32,821 bases of DNA from Cymbomonas tetramitiformis (Eukaryota; Chlorophyta; Pyramimonadophyceae; Pyramimonadales; Pyramimonadaceae). The stretch lies in contig LGRX02010128.1 in NCBI GenBank assembly GCA_001247695.2, positions 1-32,821 of the forward strand, read 5' to 3'. A program made the translations under genes and the position numbers. Below the pieces are notes generated by a model. It saw only the letters and a list, made by a program, of their open reading frames with translations. It was not told where the DNA came from and searched no databases. The first letter of the stretch is position 1; every line of letters begins with the position of its first letter. Positions 21,400 through 30,105 of the stretch are shown piece after piece.

Positions 21400-21862
21400 A
21401 CCACAATGATCCGTGTGTAAATACCTTTATACTGAAAGCGATGTATAGCCTACACGTGTGGTTTCGTCCGCCAATCACGTGCTTGCATTCAAATCCAGAA
21501 TATAGCTTGCTTACATGTGTGCGTATCTCATACATTAAACCCAATCACGTGCTTACATTTGGACGGTTTGCTTAAGTTTGCTTAAGTTTCATAAATATAC
21601 AGCTTACACGTGTTGTGCATATCTCCTACTTTCAGTCCAATCGCGTGTTTCCATATGGATGATTTGCTTAAGTTTCATGGGTTCTGGTCATCTAACAAGC
21701 AGCTTCCTCGTAACTGACATTTGCTTAAGTTTTACTTATATTCTCCGTATCCATAGCTTCAGCCAATAGCTAACTGCCCCAAAATACTTATACTACAGTC
21801 AGGGTTTATATCGGAAACTTAAGCAAACTTAAGCAAATACTTAAGCAAACTTAAGGAAATAC
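21400..21862. repeat. Degenerate repeats with GCTTAAGTTT and CACGTG cores
   Basis: GCTTAAGTTT recurs near 21570, 21580, 21668 and 21723, and in inverted form (AAACTTAAGC) at 21817-21857. CCAATCACGTGCTTRCATT recurs near 21471, 21541 and, diverged, 21638. TACACGTGT recurs near 21453 and 21605. The spacing of about 65-80 bp suggests a decayed tandem array with inverted copies at its right end. Confidence 0.7.
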
Positions 21863-21911
21863 TTGTAGCAGTGCAAGTTCTCCTATCTGCTTGGCCTCAA
21901 TGCCTTGAAAG

Positions 21912-22067
21912 AAATATGGGAAGGTGGCCTTCAACATTATCGATCTTCCCATCTCCATTATTGTTTGCGGCGATCCCATGCGTTCCCTCACGGCCGCCGC
22001 ATTAGAGATCGACTCACCTGGTGATCTTGACGAAGTCATCTCTTTGAAGGATCAAGAACATGTCTGA
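21912..22067 (+). CDS. Probable terminal exon of an unidentified gene
   Basis: After a pyrimidine-rich tract and the acceptor-like GAAAG at 21907-21911, 51 codons run to a TGA at 22065-22067. They start KYGKVAFNIIDLPISIIVCG and end SPGDLDEVISLKDQEHV. Composition is protein-like and the other frames are interrupted. I find no upstream exon in a matching phase, and the sequence before it is a decayed repeat, so it may be the remnant of an interrupted gene. Confidence 0.35.
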   Translation, partial: KYGKVAFNIIDLPISIIVCGDPMRSLTAAALEIDSPGDLDEVISLKDQEHV

Positions 22068-22099
22068 CGCTTGTATAAAAAAACGGTCCACACGTAAGT

Positions 22100-22260
22100 T
22101 TCCCCCTTTTTATGCACATGTCATTGTGGGCACTATTGTGTACTGTGGGTATTGTACTATTGGGTACTGCGGGTACTGTACCGTGTCACTTCGTTGTACT
22201 GTGTCAATGTGGGTACTGTGTCACTGTGGGTACTACTCTGAGTCACACTTGGCATCGAGA
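22100..22260. repeat. GGGTACTGTG simple repeat
   Basis: Irregular repetition of GGGTAYTGTG and TGTCACTGTG over about 150 bp, just before the GTACCC array. The shared GGGTAC core suggests a relationship with it. Confidence 0.65.
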
Positions 22261-22417
22261 CCGTCCTGAGCAGAATCCCAAAAGGGACTTAAGAAAGGAA
22301 CAGTGGGTATTGCCCAAGCTCAAGTGATGCTTGTGCCGCCTATTTTACTTGCGATGTACAATGTACTTTGAATTCTAGTCTTGCGTATTAACATATTTGG
22401 TAGCCTTGTCTCGCAAT

Positions 22418-23110
22418 CCCTACAAATTTTGGTGCGTGTACCCGACGTGTACCCGACGTGTACCCGACATGTACCTGGGACATGTACCTGACATGTACCC
22501 AACGTGTACCGGGCATGTACCCAACGTGTACCCGACATGTACCCGACGTGTACCTAAAAACGGTGTAGTACATGTTGGGTACACACGTACCTACTAAGTA
22601 CTGTGCTCGCGGCGACAGCGCGCGTACCCGGCATGTACGCAGATATAGGTACACGTTGGGTACAGACGTCTCCGCATGTACCCATCACTCTCGGCATGTG
22701 TACCCGACATGTACCCATGGACGGGTACATGTGTACCGCGTATGTACACTGTATTTGTTTCCGTTGGATGTTACCGTTGGGAAACACGGGTACATTGTAG
22801 GTACATATGTACTACGGTCGGGTACATATGTACCTATCGTTAATATCACGCCTGGTGCACATGTACCCGATATGTACTTACTAACGGGTACATATGTACC
22901 GCATATGTACTATATATTTGTTACCGTTGGATATTACCGTTGGGACACACGGGTACACTGTAGGTACACATGTACTAGGCTGGGTACATATGTATTTATC
23001 GTTATTAACATACCTGGTGCATATGTACCCAATATGTTCGTATGCATTAGTACACTATAGGTGCATGTGTACTCGAAAAGGGTACATATGCACGCAGTGG
23101 TGGGTACAGC
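22418..23110 (+). mobile_element. Left end and subterminal array of a CACTA-like element
   Basis: CCCTACAAATTTTGG at 22418 matches the first 12 bases of the 24944 element's terminal repeat. It is followed at once by tandem GTACCCGACRTG units (22438-22556), then GTAC-rich DNA in both orientations. At about 22700-23040 a longer unit of roughly 180 bp occurs twice (ACGGGTACATRTGTACCG, then CCGTTGGATRTTACCGTTGG). A transposon terminus followed by subterminal repeats is typical of CACTA elements. No matching right end (AAATTTGTAGGG) is found in the window downstream other than that of the 24944 element, so this copy is truncated or a solo end. The 3-bp flank is AAT. Confidence 0.6.
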
Positions 23111-23474
23111 TCTGGTGCGGACGCACCAGAGGTGTACGAGGCCTAGCTATATGCACAATGTCACAAGATGATTGCAAAAATGTATGCTACTTGCATCAAG
23201 TGTGTGCACAATGCGTATGCTATGCGAAAGCTACCACAACACATACGCAAGTGAACACTCGAGCATGTTTGATACAATTAATAATAGTGTAACTAGGTAG
23301 GCACAAAGGAACACAATTGGGACTACTCAATTCTATCCTACCAATACGCAAAATAAAGTTATATTCGTGCACTTTCTACTTACAACACTACGAATTTAAT
23401 CAACCTATCAACCTAGCACGCTCCAAGGGAAGCTTGAAGCTCATGTTGTACTCGATGCGGTCGTTTCCCCCCAA

Positions 23475-23676
23475 TTAGGGTTTCTCCAAAACAGCCGATC
23501 TGAGAAGTAAAGCAAAGAACAAACACTTAGTAAAAAGCGGGAAACGCATCAAATAATCCCCTATGCAAAGCAAAGCTAGCGACCTAGGAACCTTGACATA
23601 ACTAGCATCCTAGGAACCTTAAAGAAGCGCGAATGTGAACGAAAGTTGATTTCACCACGCGAATATTTTCATCGAT
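23475..23676 (-). CDS. Two probable 3' exons of an unidentified minus-strand gene
   Basis: On the minus strand a strong acceptor (GTTTTTCAG) opens an exon at 23676-23618 reading IDENIRVVKSTFVHIRASL, with donor AAG|GTTCCT. A second acceptor (TACTTCTCAG) opens the next exon at 23499. The phases agree and it reads RSAVLEKP to a TAA at 23477-23475. The same frame continues open past the stop for over 20 codons (with RIEYNMSFKLPLERA), so the stop may be a recent mutation. I do not recognise the product and cannot place the upstream exons. Confidence 0.4.
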
Positions 23677-24598
23677 CTGAAAAACAAAACCAACCAAGTA
23701 ACGTTTAGTAAAGATGAAAGATAGTCACAAACGAAAGTAACGAAGGAAACTGAAAAGGAGAGGTGGAGTGAGTTGGATTGTAACCAACACTTTCGAGTGC
23801 AAAGCACTCGCGGGGATTTTCCCGTTCACTCCCAAGACAAAGTTTCACGCATGCCAAGGATGAGCGCGCTAAGCACACACAAAAGAACACATACAAATAT
23901 CGCAAACATATGCTACAAACTGCGCCATATTGCAGCGAGTAAGAATGAAAAATATCACAGCACGCAATATCACATCACGCTGCTGCACACTGCTGGACGG
24001 CAAATTGTGGAGTGTTGACTTCTGTACTGTAGCGGTGAGTTTGAACTCAACAGAAATGTATGCCTACCTTCCCTTCCCGTTGGGCGTTCAGAAGTCACGG
24101 CACGTCACACGAGCACGATCGACGATGACGAGGACGATCACGAATTCTGACGATCGGACGATTCTGCGAAAATTCAATCCGACGATCGGAGAGGGAATAA
24201 TCGACAGCATGCCGCTCACGCTCGCGAGTGGGGAATCGCAGGCACGCAGGTCACATATCGATCGCGATCGTCATCGATTATTCCACCCCACCGCTCTACT
24301 CTAACGGTCATCCTAATTGAGGTACGATTTTCTTTCTCTGTTCCGTTTTTTTGGGATGCAACACTTTAGCCCATTTTTCGGGCAACTAGAATGTTTTTTG
24401 GGCTCGTGGTGCACTAGAAAAAATATTGCCCTCGTCGTGCGCATTTAAATGAGCCCAACTTGTTTTTGGGGGTTTTGGTGTCTTTTTTTGCGTTTGGTGA
24501 AGGTGCATGTGCCCCTGGGTTGTACTTGAAGCTGTCGAACAAAGTGCAAAGTTTCTTGAGATGTACTTGGCGTATAGCCTGAGTACCATTGTACCTAG
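23677..24598. other. Unassigned, CGATC-rich, with an 11-bp inverted repeat
   Basis: No gene is supported. There is a small hairpin CGAGTGC-AAA-GCACTCG near 23803. From 24100 to 24280 the DNA is dense in CGATC/GATCG. GGAATAATCGA (24194-24204) and TCGATTATTCC (24273-24283) are perfect inverted arms with a 68-bp gap. ORFs on both strands overlap and lack motifs. Confidence 0.4.
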
Positions 24599-24943
24599 CT
24601 TGTGCCAGGAGCCACTTCGAGGAAACTCCGCAGACAAATAGTTCTCAACGAGAATGGCTCGGTGCGATGGAAGATAGTGCCCGAGGGCACCCCGGAGGTT
24701 CCGGCAATGCACCAGAGTGACGTGCGCTGCACCCTGGGGTCCTGGCCCTACATCGTGGTGGGGCATGACATGGGGCTGAGGCGCTGGGTACGAAGGCGCC
24801 CAGGCGGATGGGCGTTGGAGGATGCCACGAAGCCGTTGGAGGTTCTCCCACCATTTGATCTGGAGGTGGACCGCCATTGGCCACGGCCCCTGTCTCCCTT
24901 CCGTGGGAACCGAGGTCCAAGGACCAAGGTCGTGGGCCGGTGT
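24599..24943 (+). CDS. Exon interrupted by the CACTA-like element, left part
   Basis: After an acceptor-like TTGTACCTAG, a frame reads LVPGATSRKLRRQIVLNENG and continues through GSWPYIVVGHDMGLRRW and VLPPFDLEVDRHWPRP to TKVVGRC. There, at codon TGT (24941-24943), the transposon begins. The open frame only appears to continue into the element. The sequence is well balanced and protein-like, but I do not know the family. If the element and one copy of the TGT duplication are ignored, this frame stays open across the junction into 28972-29067. The host was therefore probably coding there before the insertion. The antisense frame is also open and is taken as a shadow. Confidence 0.45.
24941..24943. 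repeat. Target-site duplication TGT, left copy
   Basis: TGT immediately precedes the terminal repeat at 24944 and is repeated at 28969-28971 directly after the right terminal repeat. Three bases is the usual CACTA target duplication length. Confidence 0.75.
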
Positions 24944-24956
24944 CCCTACAAATTTA

Positions 24957-25560
24957 GTACACGGTTTTCTGACGGTACCCGACACGGTTTTTTGACGGTA
25001 CCCGAAAACACCCAAACACCGCGGTTTTACTGGAGCGGCGCGGAACCACGGTTTTCACACGGTGTCTCACCGCGGTTTTCCAACGGTACCCAATACGGTA
25101 CCTACCTGGTTTTTTAACAGTACCCGGACGGTACCTAGGCCGGTACTTAGGCGGTACCTGGACATCCAAATTCGGGTTTCCGAATGATAAAACCGCGGTA
25201 ACAGGTGATAGTTACCGTGGTTTTCGTAAGGTATAATGCATGAAAACCTGTTGGGTACCACGGTACCCGACTGGTACTTTACGTAAGTACCGTGGTTTCC
25301 GACCGGTACCTTTAGCCTGGACACCGTGGTATTATGACGGTAACCACGATGAGGTACCGCGGTGTTTAGACGGTAAGTATGCTTATTTTTACACGGTACC
25401 CAGATACGAATACCGTCAAAAAACCACGGTTTTGTTCAAATATTACTGTGTAAGTACCATGGTTATTTTTGATGGGAACTCCCTTATTACCACGGTAATA
25501 GGCCAGTACCATATAACACGTACTGCATACTTACCGCGGTTTTTATCGTATATTTATATT
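24957..25560. repeat. Left subterminal repeats of the transposon
   Basis: Irregular short units combine the palindromes GGTACC and ACCGCGGT (or ACCACGGTTTT) with spacers such as GACGGTACCCG. Both orientations occur. The density falls off near 25560 at an AT-rich tract. Confidence 0.85.
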
Positions 25561-25585
25561 TATATATATAGCAAATTAATACTGT

Positions 25586-25656
25586 GAGCGTGAGCTGGAT
25601 TCGAACCAGCATCTTTCAACACAAAGCTGATTGAGCTGCCATTGCTCCATCCCGCT
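25586..25656 (-). tRNA. tRNA-like sequence or tRNA pseudogene, probable TTG anticodon
   Basis: On the minus strand, 70 nt plus a discriminator fold as a cloverleaf. The acceptor AGCGGGA pairs with TCACGCT except for one G-A mismatch. The D stem is GAGC/GCTC with an AATGGCA loop. The T stem GCTGG/CCAGC carries the standard TTCGAAT loop, so the B box GGTTCGAATCC is perfect. The anticodon arm is weak: the ATCAG/TTGAA stem has an A-A mismatch, and loop CTTTGTG implies anticodon TTG (glutamine), with an unusual T at position 37. The body (AGCGGGATGGAGCAATGG) resembles organellar or bacterial initiator tRNA-Met, not a typical nuclear tRNA-Gln. It lies inside the transposon, so a captured organellar tRNA or a tRNA-derived SINE head is likelier than a working gene. 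Confidence 0.5.
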
Positions 25657-25707
25657 GTTGATTGTAAAGTGCTAAACTATGCGCTAATGCGCTAATCTTA
25701 TATTATT

Positions 25708-25772
25708 GAAGTCAGGCCATAGAGTCCTGCCGGTGATAGTAGTTATCATCTTGGGCTCTACAGTCTGACTTC
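25708..25772. ncRNA. 65-nt three-tier stem-loop, function unknown
   Basis: GAAGTCAG (25708-25715) pairs perfectly with CTGACTTC (25765-25772). TAGAGTCC pairs with GGGCTCTA through 8 bp including one G-T. GGTGATA pairs with TATCATC around a GTAGT loop. Two small internal loops separate the three helices, so about 23 pairs form within 65 nt. It lies 52 bp from the tRNA-like sequence. The shape suits a microRNA-type precursor or another structured RNA. The complement folds equally well, so the strand cannot be told. Confidence 0.45.
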
Positions 25773-27230
25773 AACATGCGTACCATCAAGACAAAGAAAT
25801 TAATTCCAGGTTGTCATCTGCCGGATATATGCAGTGTGCTATGCCTTGACGAACCTTGTACCTTTATTGCGGTCGTAGTGAACGCTGCGGGCTTCATAGT
25901 ATTATTTCAGCGTTGACCGAAGATTTGAAAGTATTTGAATCCAAGGAAGTACCTGCAAACCACGCCACCTTGCATGTTAGTTAGAAATACATGCGTGATA
26001 GAAAAATATTGAAAAGAAACACGAACGCAACAGATTATCTTTCACAATTTCAATACCGTTCGCGTCTACAAATTGTACTGAGAGCAAGATACTATGCAAT
26101 TGAAGAGACCGTTGTACAGTCTGCCTCTGAGGTACCGTCTAGGTACCGTAGTAACTATGGGGTACCTGAAGACTTGCCTCCGATGTTTGACCACTAAATT
26201 GTCGCCGCGCAGCAGATCAAGAAGATACCTGCAGCACATGACGCCTTTGGAACAACAAGTTAGGTATATTCAACACGCAAGACTGGTTACAAAATTTATA
26301 ACTTGAACAAACTACTACGATGCTGACAATTACATACCTTGCGTAAGGATGCTTCGAACGCGACAAGAGTCAACGCAACCAAAGAATTCTAAAACTGCGT
26401 AGCAAAGGTATTCAGTCAGCAGCGCGCTGAAGTACTAAGCAAATATCAGACAGACAGTCTTAAAGTTGACAGCTTCAAGGCTATAAATAGAACGTCACTG
26501 GATGATTGAATCCTGACTTCAAAAACACCGCCGGGCATCAACTTGAAAGAACACGCAGATTTGAACAACAAATTAGCGTTTGTTTTCAACATGCTTTATG
26601 AATAGCAAGGTGATATGCTACATTTAGTTTTTCGTACCTTGATATTTGTTGGTACCGTTCAGTTTGAAAAGCGGCACTGCACCGTGTGTACGGAACGTAT
26701 CATAGTAAGTGGCTCTCTTCTAAAGGGCTCCTATCGATTATGAGAGAAGGCACTTGCGCTTCTGTCTTGACTTTCAGAGTTGATGACGTGTCAGCATCGT
26801 CGACACGCCGTTCAACGGTTCTCGATTCCAATCGAATCCCGAAGCCGAATTTCGGAATTCGCGGCAGTCAGAAAATCCGACGTCGCTGCACGTCAGTATG
26901 TAAATTATTAGCTACCAGTGACCGTAGATTTAAATATTTTCAAACCGAAATTGTGTTATCGATTGAAAATGTCAAATTGATATCGCGTGTGGCTGCGATC
27001 GATCCAAGATGTACCCCCCCACGATTTCTTGAGAACTTTTGGAAGATTTTTTTTTCAGTTTTCGTTTGTGTTTTTTTCCGAAATGGCATAAAAGGTGCAT
27101 AAAGTCTGAGTTAGGTATGCTTTTTCGACGCAATATTTGGACCATCCGGTTGAGATTTTTGGGGGGCTTTCTTTGAAGCCTGACTTGTTTTTGGCGAAAA
27201 TTGAGATTTTTTGGGGGGATTTTTTACTAC
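25773..27230. other. Transposon interior without recognised gene
   Basis: AT-rich sequence with plus-strand frames at 25991-26306 and 26686-27102. Neither matches anything I know, and the second ends in a poly-T-encoded Phe/Val run. A few isolated GGTACC and GGTACCGT motifs occur (26130-26165, 26651). Earlier exons of the transposon protein might lie here, but I cannot define them. Confidence 0.35.
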
Positions 27231-27234
27231 TTTT

Positions 27235-27600
27235 AAGTACCACGGTGTTTTGACAGTACCTGAACCTCGTACCACCATTAAACTCGAGTTCCGCGCCGCT
27301 CCGATAAAACCGCGGTATCTGCCGATTCTGCCTGAGGTACTTGGTGAAAACCACGGTGAAACTGGAGCGGCGCGGGGATTAGGGTTAGGGTTTTTCTTCC
27401 CGAACCGTGTAAAAACCGGGTTGGGTACGTCGGGAAAACCGCGGTGTTTTTTTGTCCACGGTACCCAGACCTGGTATCGCGGTGTTTACCCAGTTCAGGG
27501 AAGTTTCTCAGCAAAGAACCGTGGTTCAGAATAAGGTACCGGCGGAAGACCGTGGTTCAGGGAAATAAATCAGCAAAGAACCGTGGTTCCTTTGGGTGGG
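27235..27600. repeat. Internal block of ACCGCGGT/GGTACC repeats
   Basis: Same motif family as the subterminal regions. It includes inverted copies of ACTGGAGCGGCGCGG (27362-27376) and its complement-like form at 27289-27303; the motif also occurs at 25030. A short ATTAGGGTTAGGGTTT run lies at 27380-27395. A G-run follows at 27598-27618. Confidence 0.75.
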
Positions 27601-27752
27601 GGGCCGGGGGGGGGGGTTAGCGCATGGAGGCATTGAGACAGGTGAGACAATCGAGACAGGTGAGAATTAATACAACACACCAGCAAATGGGTTCCGTGTT
27701 TCCTTACTATCTAGTTTTCGTGACCTGAGTTTTAATCGTACATCTTGAACAG

Positions 27753-28104
27753 GTTTGCTCGTCTCGACGCTGTTTATCGGGTGAAGTTTGGTGGGGTAAA
27801 CTACATCATCGTCAAGGGCGCGTGGTTGAAGACGCCGACGAAAGTGATGATGGCGAGGTTCAATGCAAGGAACTCGAAAATCGGTCCGGATAGCGTCTCC
27901 AGCTGTTTCTATTGCCCAGACCCCTTGGATGAGGCAACTGTCTTCGACGAGACTATGCCGTTCATCCTCGCCAATCAGATCTATTCTCAAGTTGTGATAA
28001 TCAAGCACCCGTGTATGGACACCGCAGTTGTCCTAGACCCGCGTGCCGATTTCTTCGAGAACATTGTAGAGGATGCGTATTCTAGCAGTGATGACGATGA
28101 GTAG
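27753..28104 (+). CDS. DUF4216-like terminal exon of a CACTA transposon protein
   Basis: An acceptor (CATCTTGAACAG) precedes G27753. The exon enters in phase 2 (the preceding exon supplies two bases) and ends at TAG 28102-28104, about 117 codons. It reads YRVKFGGVNYIIVKGAWL and later MPFILANQIYSQVVIIKHP, then an acidic tail AYSSSDDDE. In DUF4216 proteins of plant CACTA elements, a strand pair describing the element's own protein surface is followed by a PFILASQAxQVFYVxDP-type motif. The order and spacing here fit, though identity is modest and I judged it by eye. Its position just inside the right subterminal repeats agrees. Upstream exons were not found, so the protein may be incomplete. It could also be a captured host exon. 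Confidence 0.55.
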
Positions 28105-28189
28105 GTAGCGCGACTGCGAGTAGACAAGTCGCTGCGAATCCAGGCTCTATGCGACCTTTTTGTATGTGGGTTGTGTGGCGTATCGTGGT

Positions 28190-28940
28190 TCCATACCGGT
28201 ACCTAATACCTGGTACCATGTAAAGACCGCGGTAAGGAGCCTTAGTACCACTGGAATACCGCGGTATTAACCACTTAGAAATGAGAGAAAAAGACATCAT
28301 ATTTTTCTTCTCCGATCCGGGATTCCCTTTGTATATCGTTTGTACATCTCTTAGGACGGACATATTTGATGGTGCGGGACCCCCATGCTTTGTTTAAAGG
28401 CTTCGTCTCGGCTATCTTACAAAGTACTGTCTAGATACCGCGGTACCTGAATGCGGTACTAGGACGGTACTATGACGGTACCAGGCAACATCCCTCAAGT
28501 ACCGTTCTAGTACCGTACGGTTACCGCGGTACCCGGTAGGACGGTACTTGGACGGTACCCGAGTAAAGCTCGGGTACCGCGGTTTCCACGCGGTATCCGC
28601 ACGGTACCTTCAGGTACCGTCCTAGAACCGTGGTGGTTTTAGAACGGTACCTGGTGTTAAGAACCGCGGTACCCAAGAAGGTACCGTCAAAGAACCGCCA
28701 CGGTACCCAGATTACCCACTTTAAATGGTCCAAAATCATATCATGCCAATGTTCATATCTCCCCATACCACGCGTCTATGTCTTAGAATTTCCTACTCTA
28801 TCGATTGGTATAGATAAATGTGACATATTCGAATAATGATCTCCCACCTCCTTCCGCCATTTTCGATAAAACTTCCAGCTACTGTGCAAGTACCGCGGTT
28901 CTAGACCCGGGTACCGTCAGAACACCGTGTCGGGTACCGT
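28190..28940. repeat. Right subterminal repeats of the transposon
   Basis: Dense GGTACC, ACCGCGGT and GACGGTAC units in both orientations, mainly at 28190-28270, 28420-28710 and 28888-28940, interrupted by unique AT-rich DNA. This mirrors the left side. Confidence 0.85.
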
Positions 28941-28968
28941 CAGAAAACCGTGTACTAAATTTGTAGGG

Positions 28969-28971
28969 TGT
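28969..28971. repeat. Target-site duplication TGT, right copy
   Basis: Matches the TGT at 24941-24943 on the other side of the 4,025-bp element. Confidence 0.75.
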
Positions 28972-29644
28972 GGGCCACTGCTGAGGAGCTCTCGGAGGAC
29001 CAGGAAGGTCGTGGACCGTACGTACACTGGCATCGTGGCCATCCCCAGTACCCTCTCCGGTGCCCTCTGACGATGAGAAAGCCAATGGTGAGCTGGGAGG
29101 ATCCGAGGTGGCAGCCGTGAAGTGGAACCCAGCAACCGAGGCCAAGAAGGAGTGGGATGATATGGTGGGGGATGAGACGTGGTACGATCCAGAGTATTGC
29201 CCGACGTCTCCTCCGTGTTCCCCACAGTATTGCCCGACGTCTCCTCCGTGTTCCCCACAGTCCAAGAAGGAGATCAGAGAGATTCTGCTGAACTACGACC
29301 GTACACTCCTTGTGGCCGACAGCCCGACGTCTCCTCCGTACAGCCCGACGTCTCCTCCGTACAGCCCGACGTTCCCGGTGGTTGGACAGACGTCAACCAC
29401 GACTGTTCCTGACTCGAATCTGGAACCTGGTGACAGGGCGCCTGCTCGCACGTGTACGGTTAAGAATTGTGTGAGGTGTGCTGCCGAAGGTACGAGCGCC
29501 GGTGAGCTGCAGCCGTCCGTTAAGATGGAGCCGGAAGGATCGGATGGCTCTCAGGCGCCCGTGACCTTTGTGGATCTTTCGTCATCAGAGGAGGACAAAG
29601 ATCTGGCACCACGTAGACTGCCTAAAGATCGACGTATTGAATGA
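28972..29644 (+). CDS. Protein with Pol II CTD-like repeats and SUMO motifs, right part of the interrupted gene
   Basis: A frame open from 28985 (usable GTG at 29060) runs to TGA at 29642-29644. Two 11-residue repeats [11 protein letters not shown] lie at 29195-29260. [17 protein letters not shown] at 29321-29376 matches the RNA polymerase II CTD heptad YSPTSPS. VKME (29519-29530) fits the SUMOylation consensus, and [10 protein letters not shown] (from about 29567) fits a SUMO-interacting motif. CVRC (about 29473) could be part of a metal site. The rest looks disordered. The frame from the left part (24599-24943) enters at 28972 and stops at TGA 29068, one frame off. So either an intron or a one-base shift separates the two, or they are different genes. 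A nuclear regulatory role is inferred. No polymerase domain is present. Confidence 0.5.
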
Positions 29645-29810
29645 AGGCAGATCGGCCAATAGAGCGCCCAGGGATGGTAATTGGCCGAGCAAACAAATAT
29701 CGTGCAATGTGGTAGGAACGATAGATGGGCTGATCAATGATTGGCTAAGAATGACTTCTGTGTAGATTGATGCTAGAATCATTGATCCCTGACAGCCGAA
29801 TTCGAGAATG

Positions 29811-29816
29811 AATAAA
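29811..29816 (+). terminator. Candidate polyadenylation signal
   Basis: AATAAA lies 167 bp after the TGA of the CTD-like ORF, in unique sequence, and is the first such signal downstream. Confidence 0.4.
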
Positions 29817-30010
29817 GGGCTGAACCGACAACGTAGTCGGCAGTTTATTTCTGAGTAAAATTACGAGGACCTGCTGTCCGCATTTTCGATAACTATTGGT
29901 ATTATCTTTCCTGCCCTAATGATCACAGCACCTTTGTAATATTCGTCCGTAAGCAAAGTGTGCCCTTGTTCAACTGGTTATCTCGAACCTTTGCAATCTG
30001 TATACTGCAG

Positions 30011-30105
30011 CTTGGACGAGAAACGGACCTGCCCCACCAAAGCAGACCTCCGAGAAGCCGTGCTTCTCTTCAACGACTTGAACGAGGTCGACGTTTTGTG
30101 GAGTG
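30011..30105 (+). CDS. Possible orphan internal exon
   Basis: ACTGCAG at 30004-30010 and AGTG|GTAATA at 30105 bracket 95 nt that read LDEKRTCPTKADLREAVLLF and then NDLNEVDVLWSG without a stop. It looks like a helical segment of a soluble protein. No flanking exons or family are identified. It lies downstream of the CTD-like gene on the same strand. Confidence 0.3.

Larger units (their letters stand above)
24944..28968. mobile_element. 4,025-bp CACTA-type (EnSpm-like) DNA transposon
   Basis: The terminal inverted repeats at 24944-25004 and 28908-28968 match at 59 of 61 positions. They begin CCCTACAAATTTAGTACACG, close to the plant CACTA terminus CACTACAA. A TGT duplication flanks both ends. 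The subterminal regions (to about 25560, and from about 28190) are packed with GGTACC and ACCGCGGT motifs in direct and inverted order, as expected for transposase-binding repeats of this superfamily. Near the right end is an exon (27753-28104) resembling DUF4216, a domain found in plant CACTA proteins. I find no intact transposase catalytic domain, so the copy is probably nonautonomous. The interior also holds a tRNA-like sequence and a long hairpin. The near-identical termini imply a fairly recent insertion. Confidence 0.8.

Noticed and set aside
22430..22560. Regularly spaced short repeats resembling a CRISPR array
   Set aside because: The 12-bp units are contiguous with no unique spacers, and the context is eukaryotic.
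22388..23292. ORFs of 66-162 codons rich in Tyr, Thr, Val and His
   Set aside because: They come from the GTACCC/GTACAT repeat array and mirror each other on the two strands.
24386..25015. 209-codon minus-strand ORF
   Set aside because: Antisense to the better plus-strand frame at 24599-24943. It begins inside the transposon and has no plausible domain.
27378..27396. Telomere-like ATTAGGGTTAGGGTTT
   Set aside because: Only two units, internal to a transposon and next to G/T-rich repeats; too short to be an interstitial telomere.
29195..29376. Possible RNA polymerase II largest-subunit C-terminus
   Set aside because: Only a few heptads, mixed with an unrelated 11-residue repeat, followed by about 90 more residues and no polymerase domains upstream.
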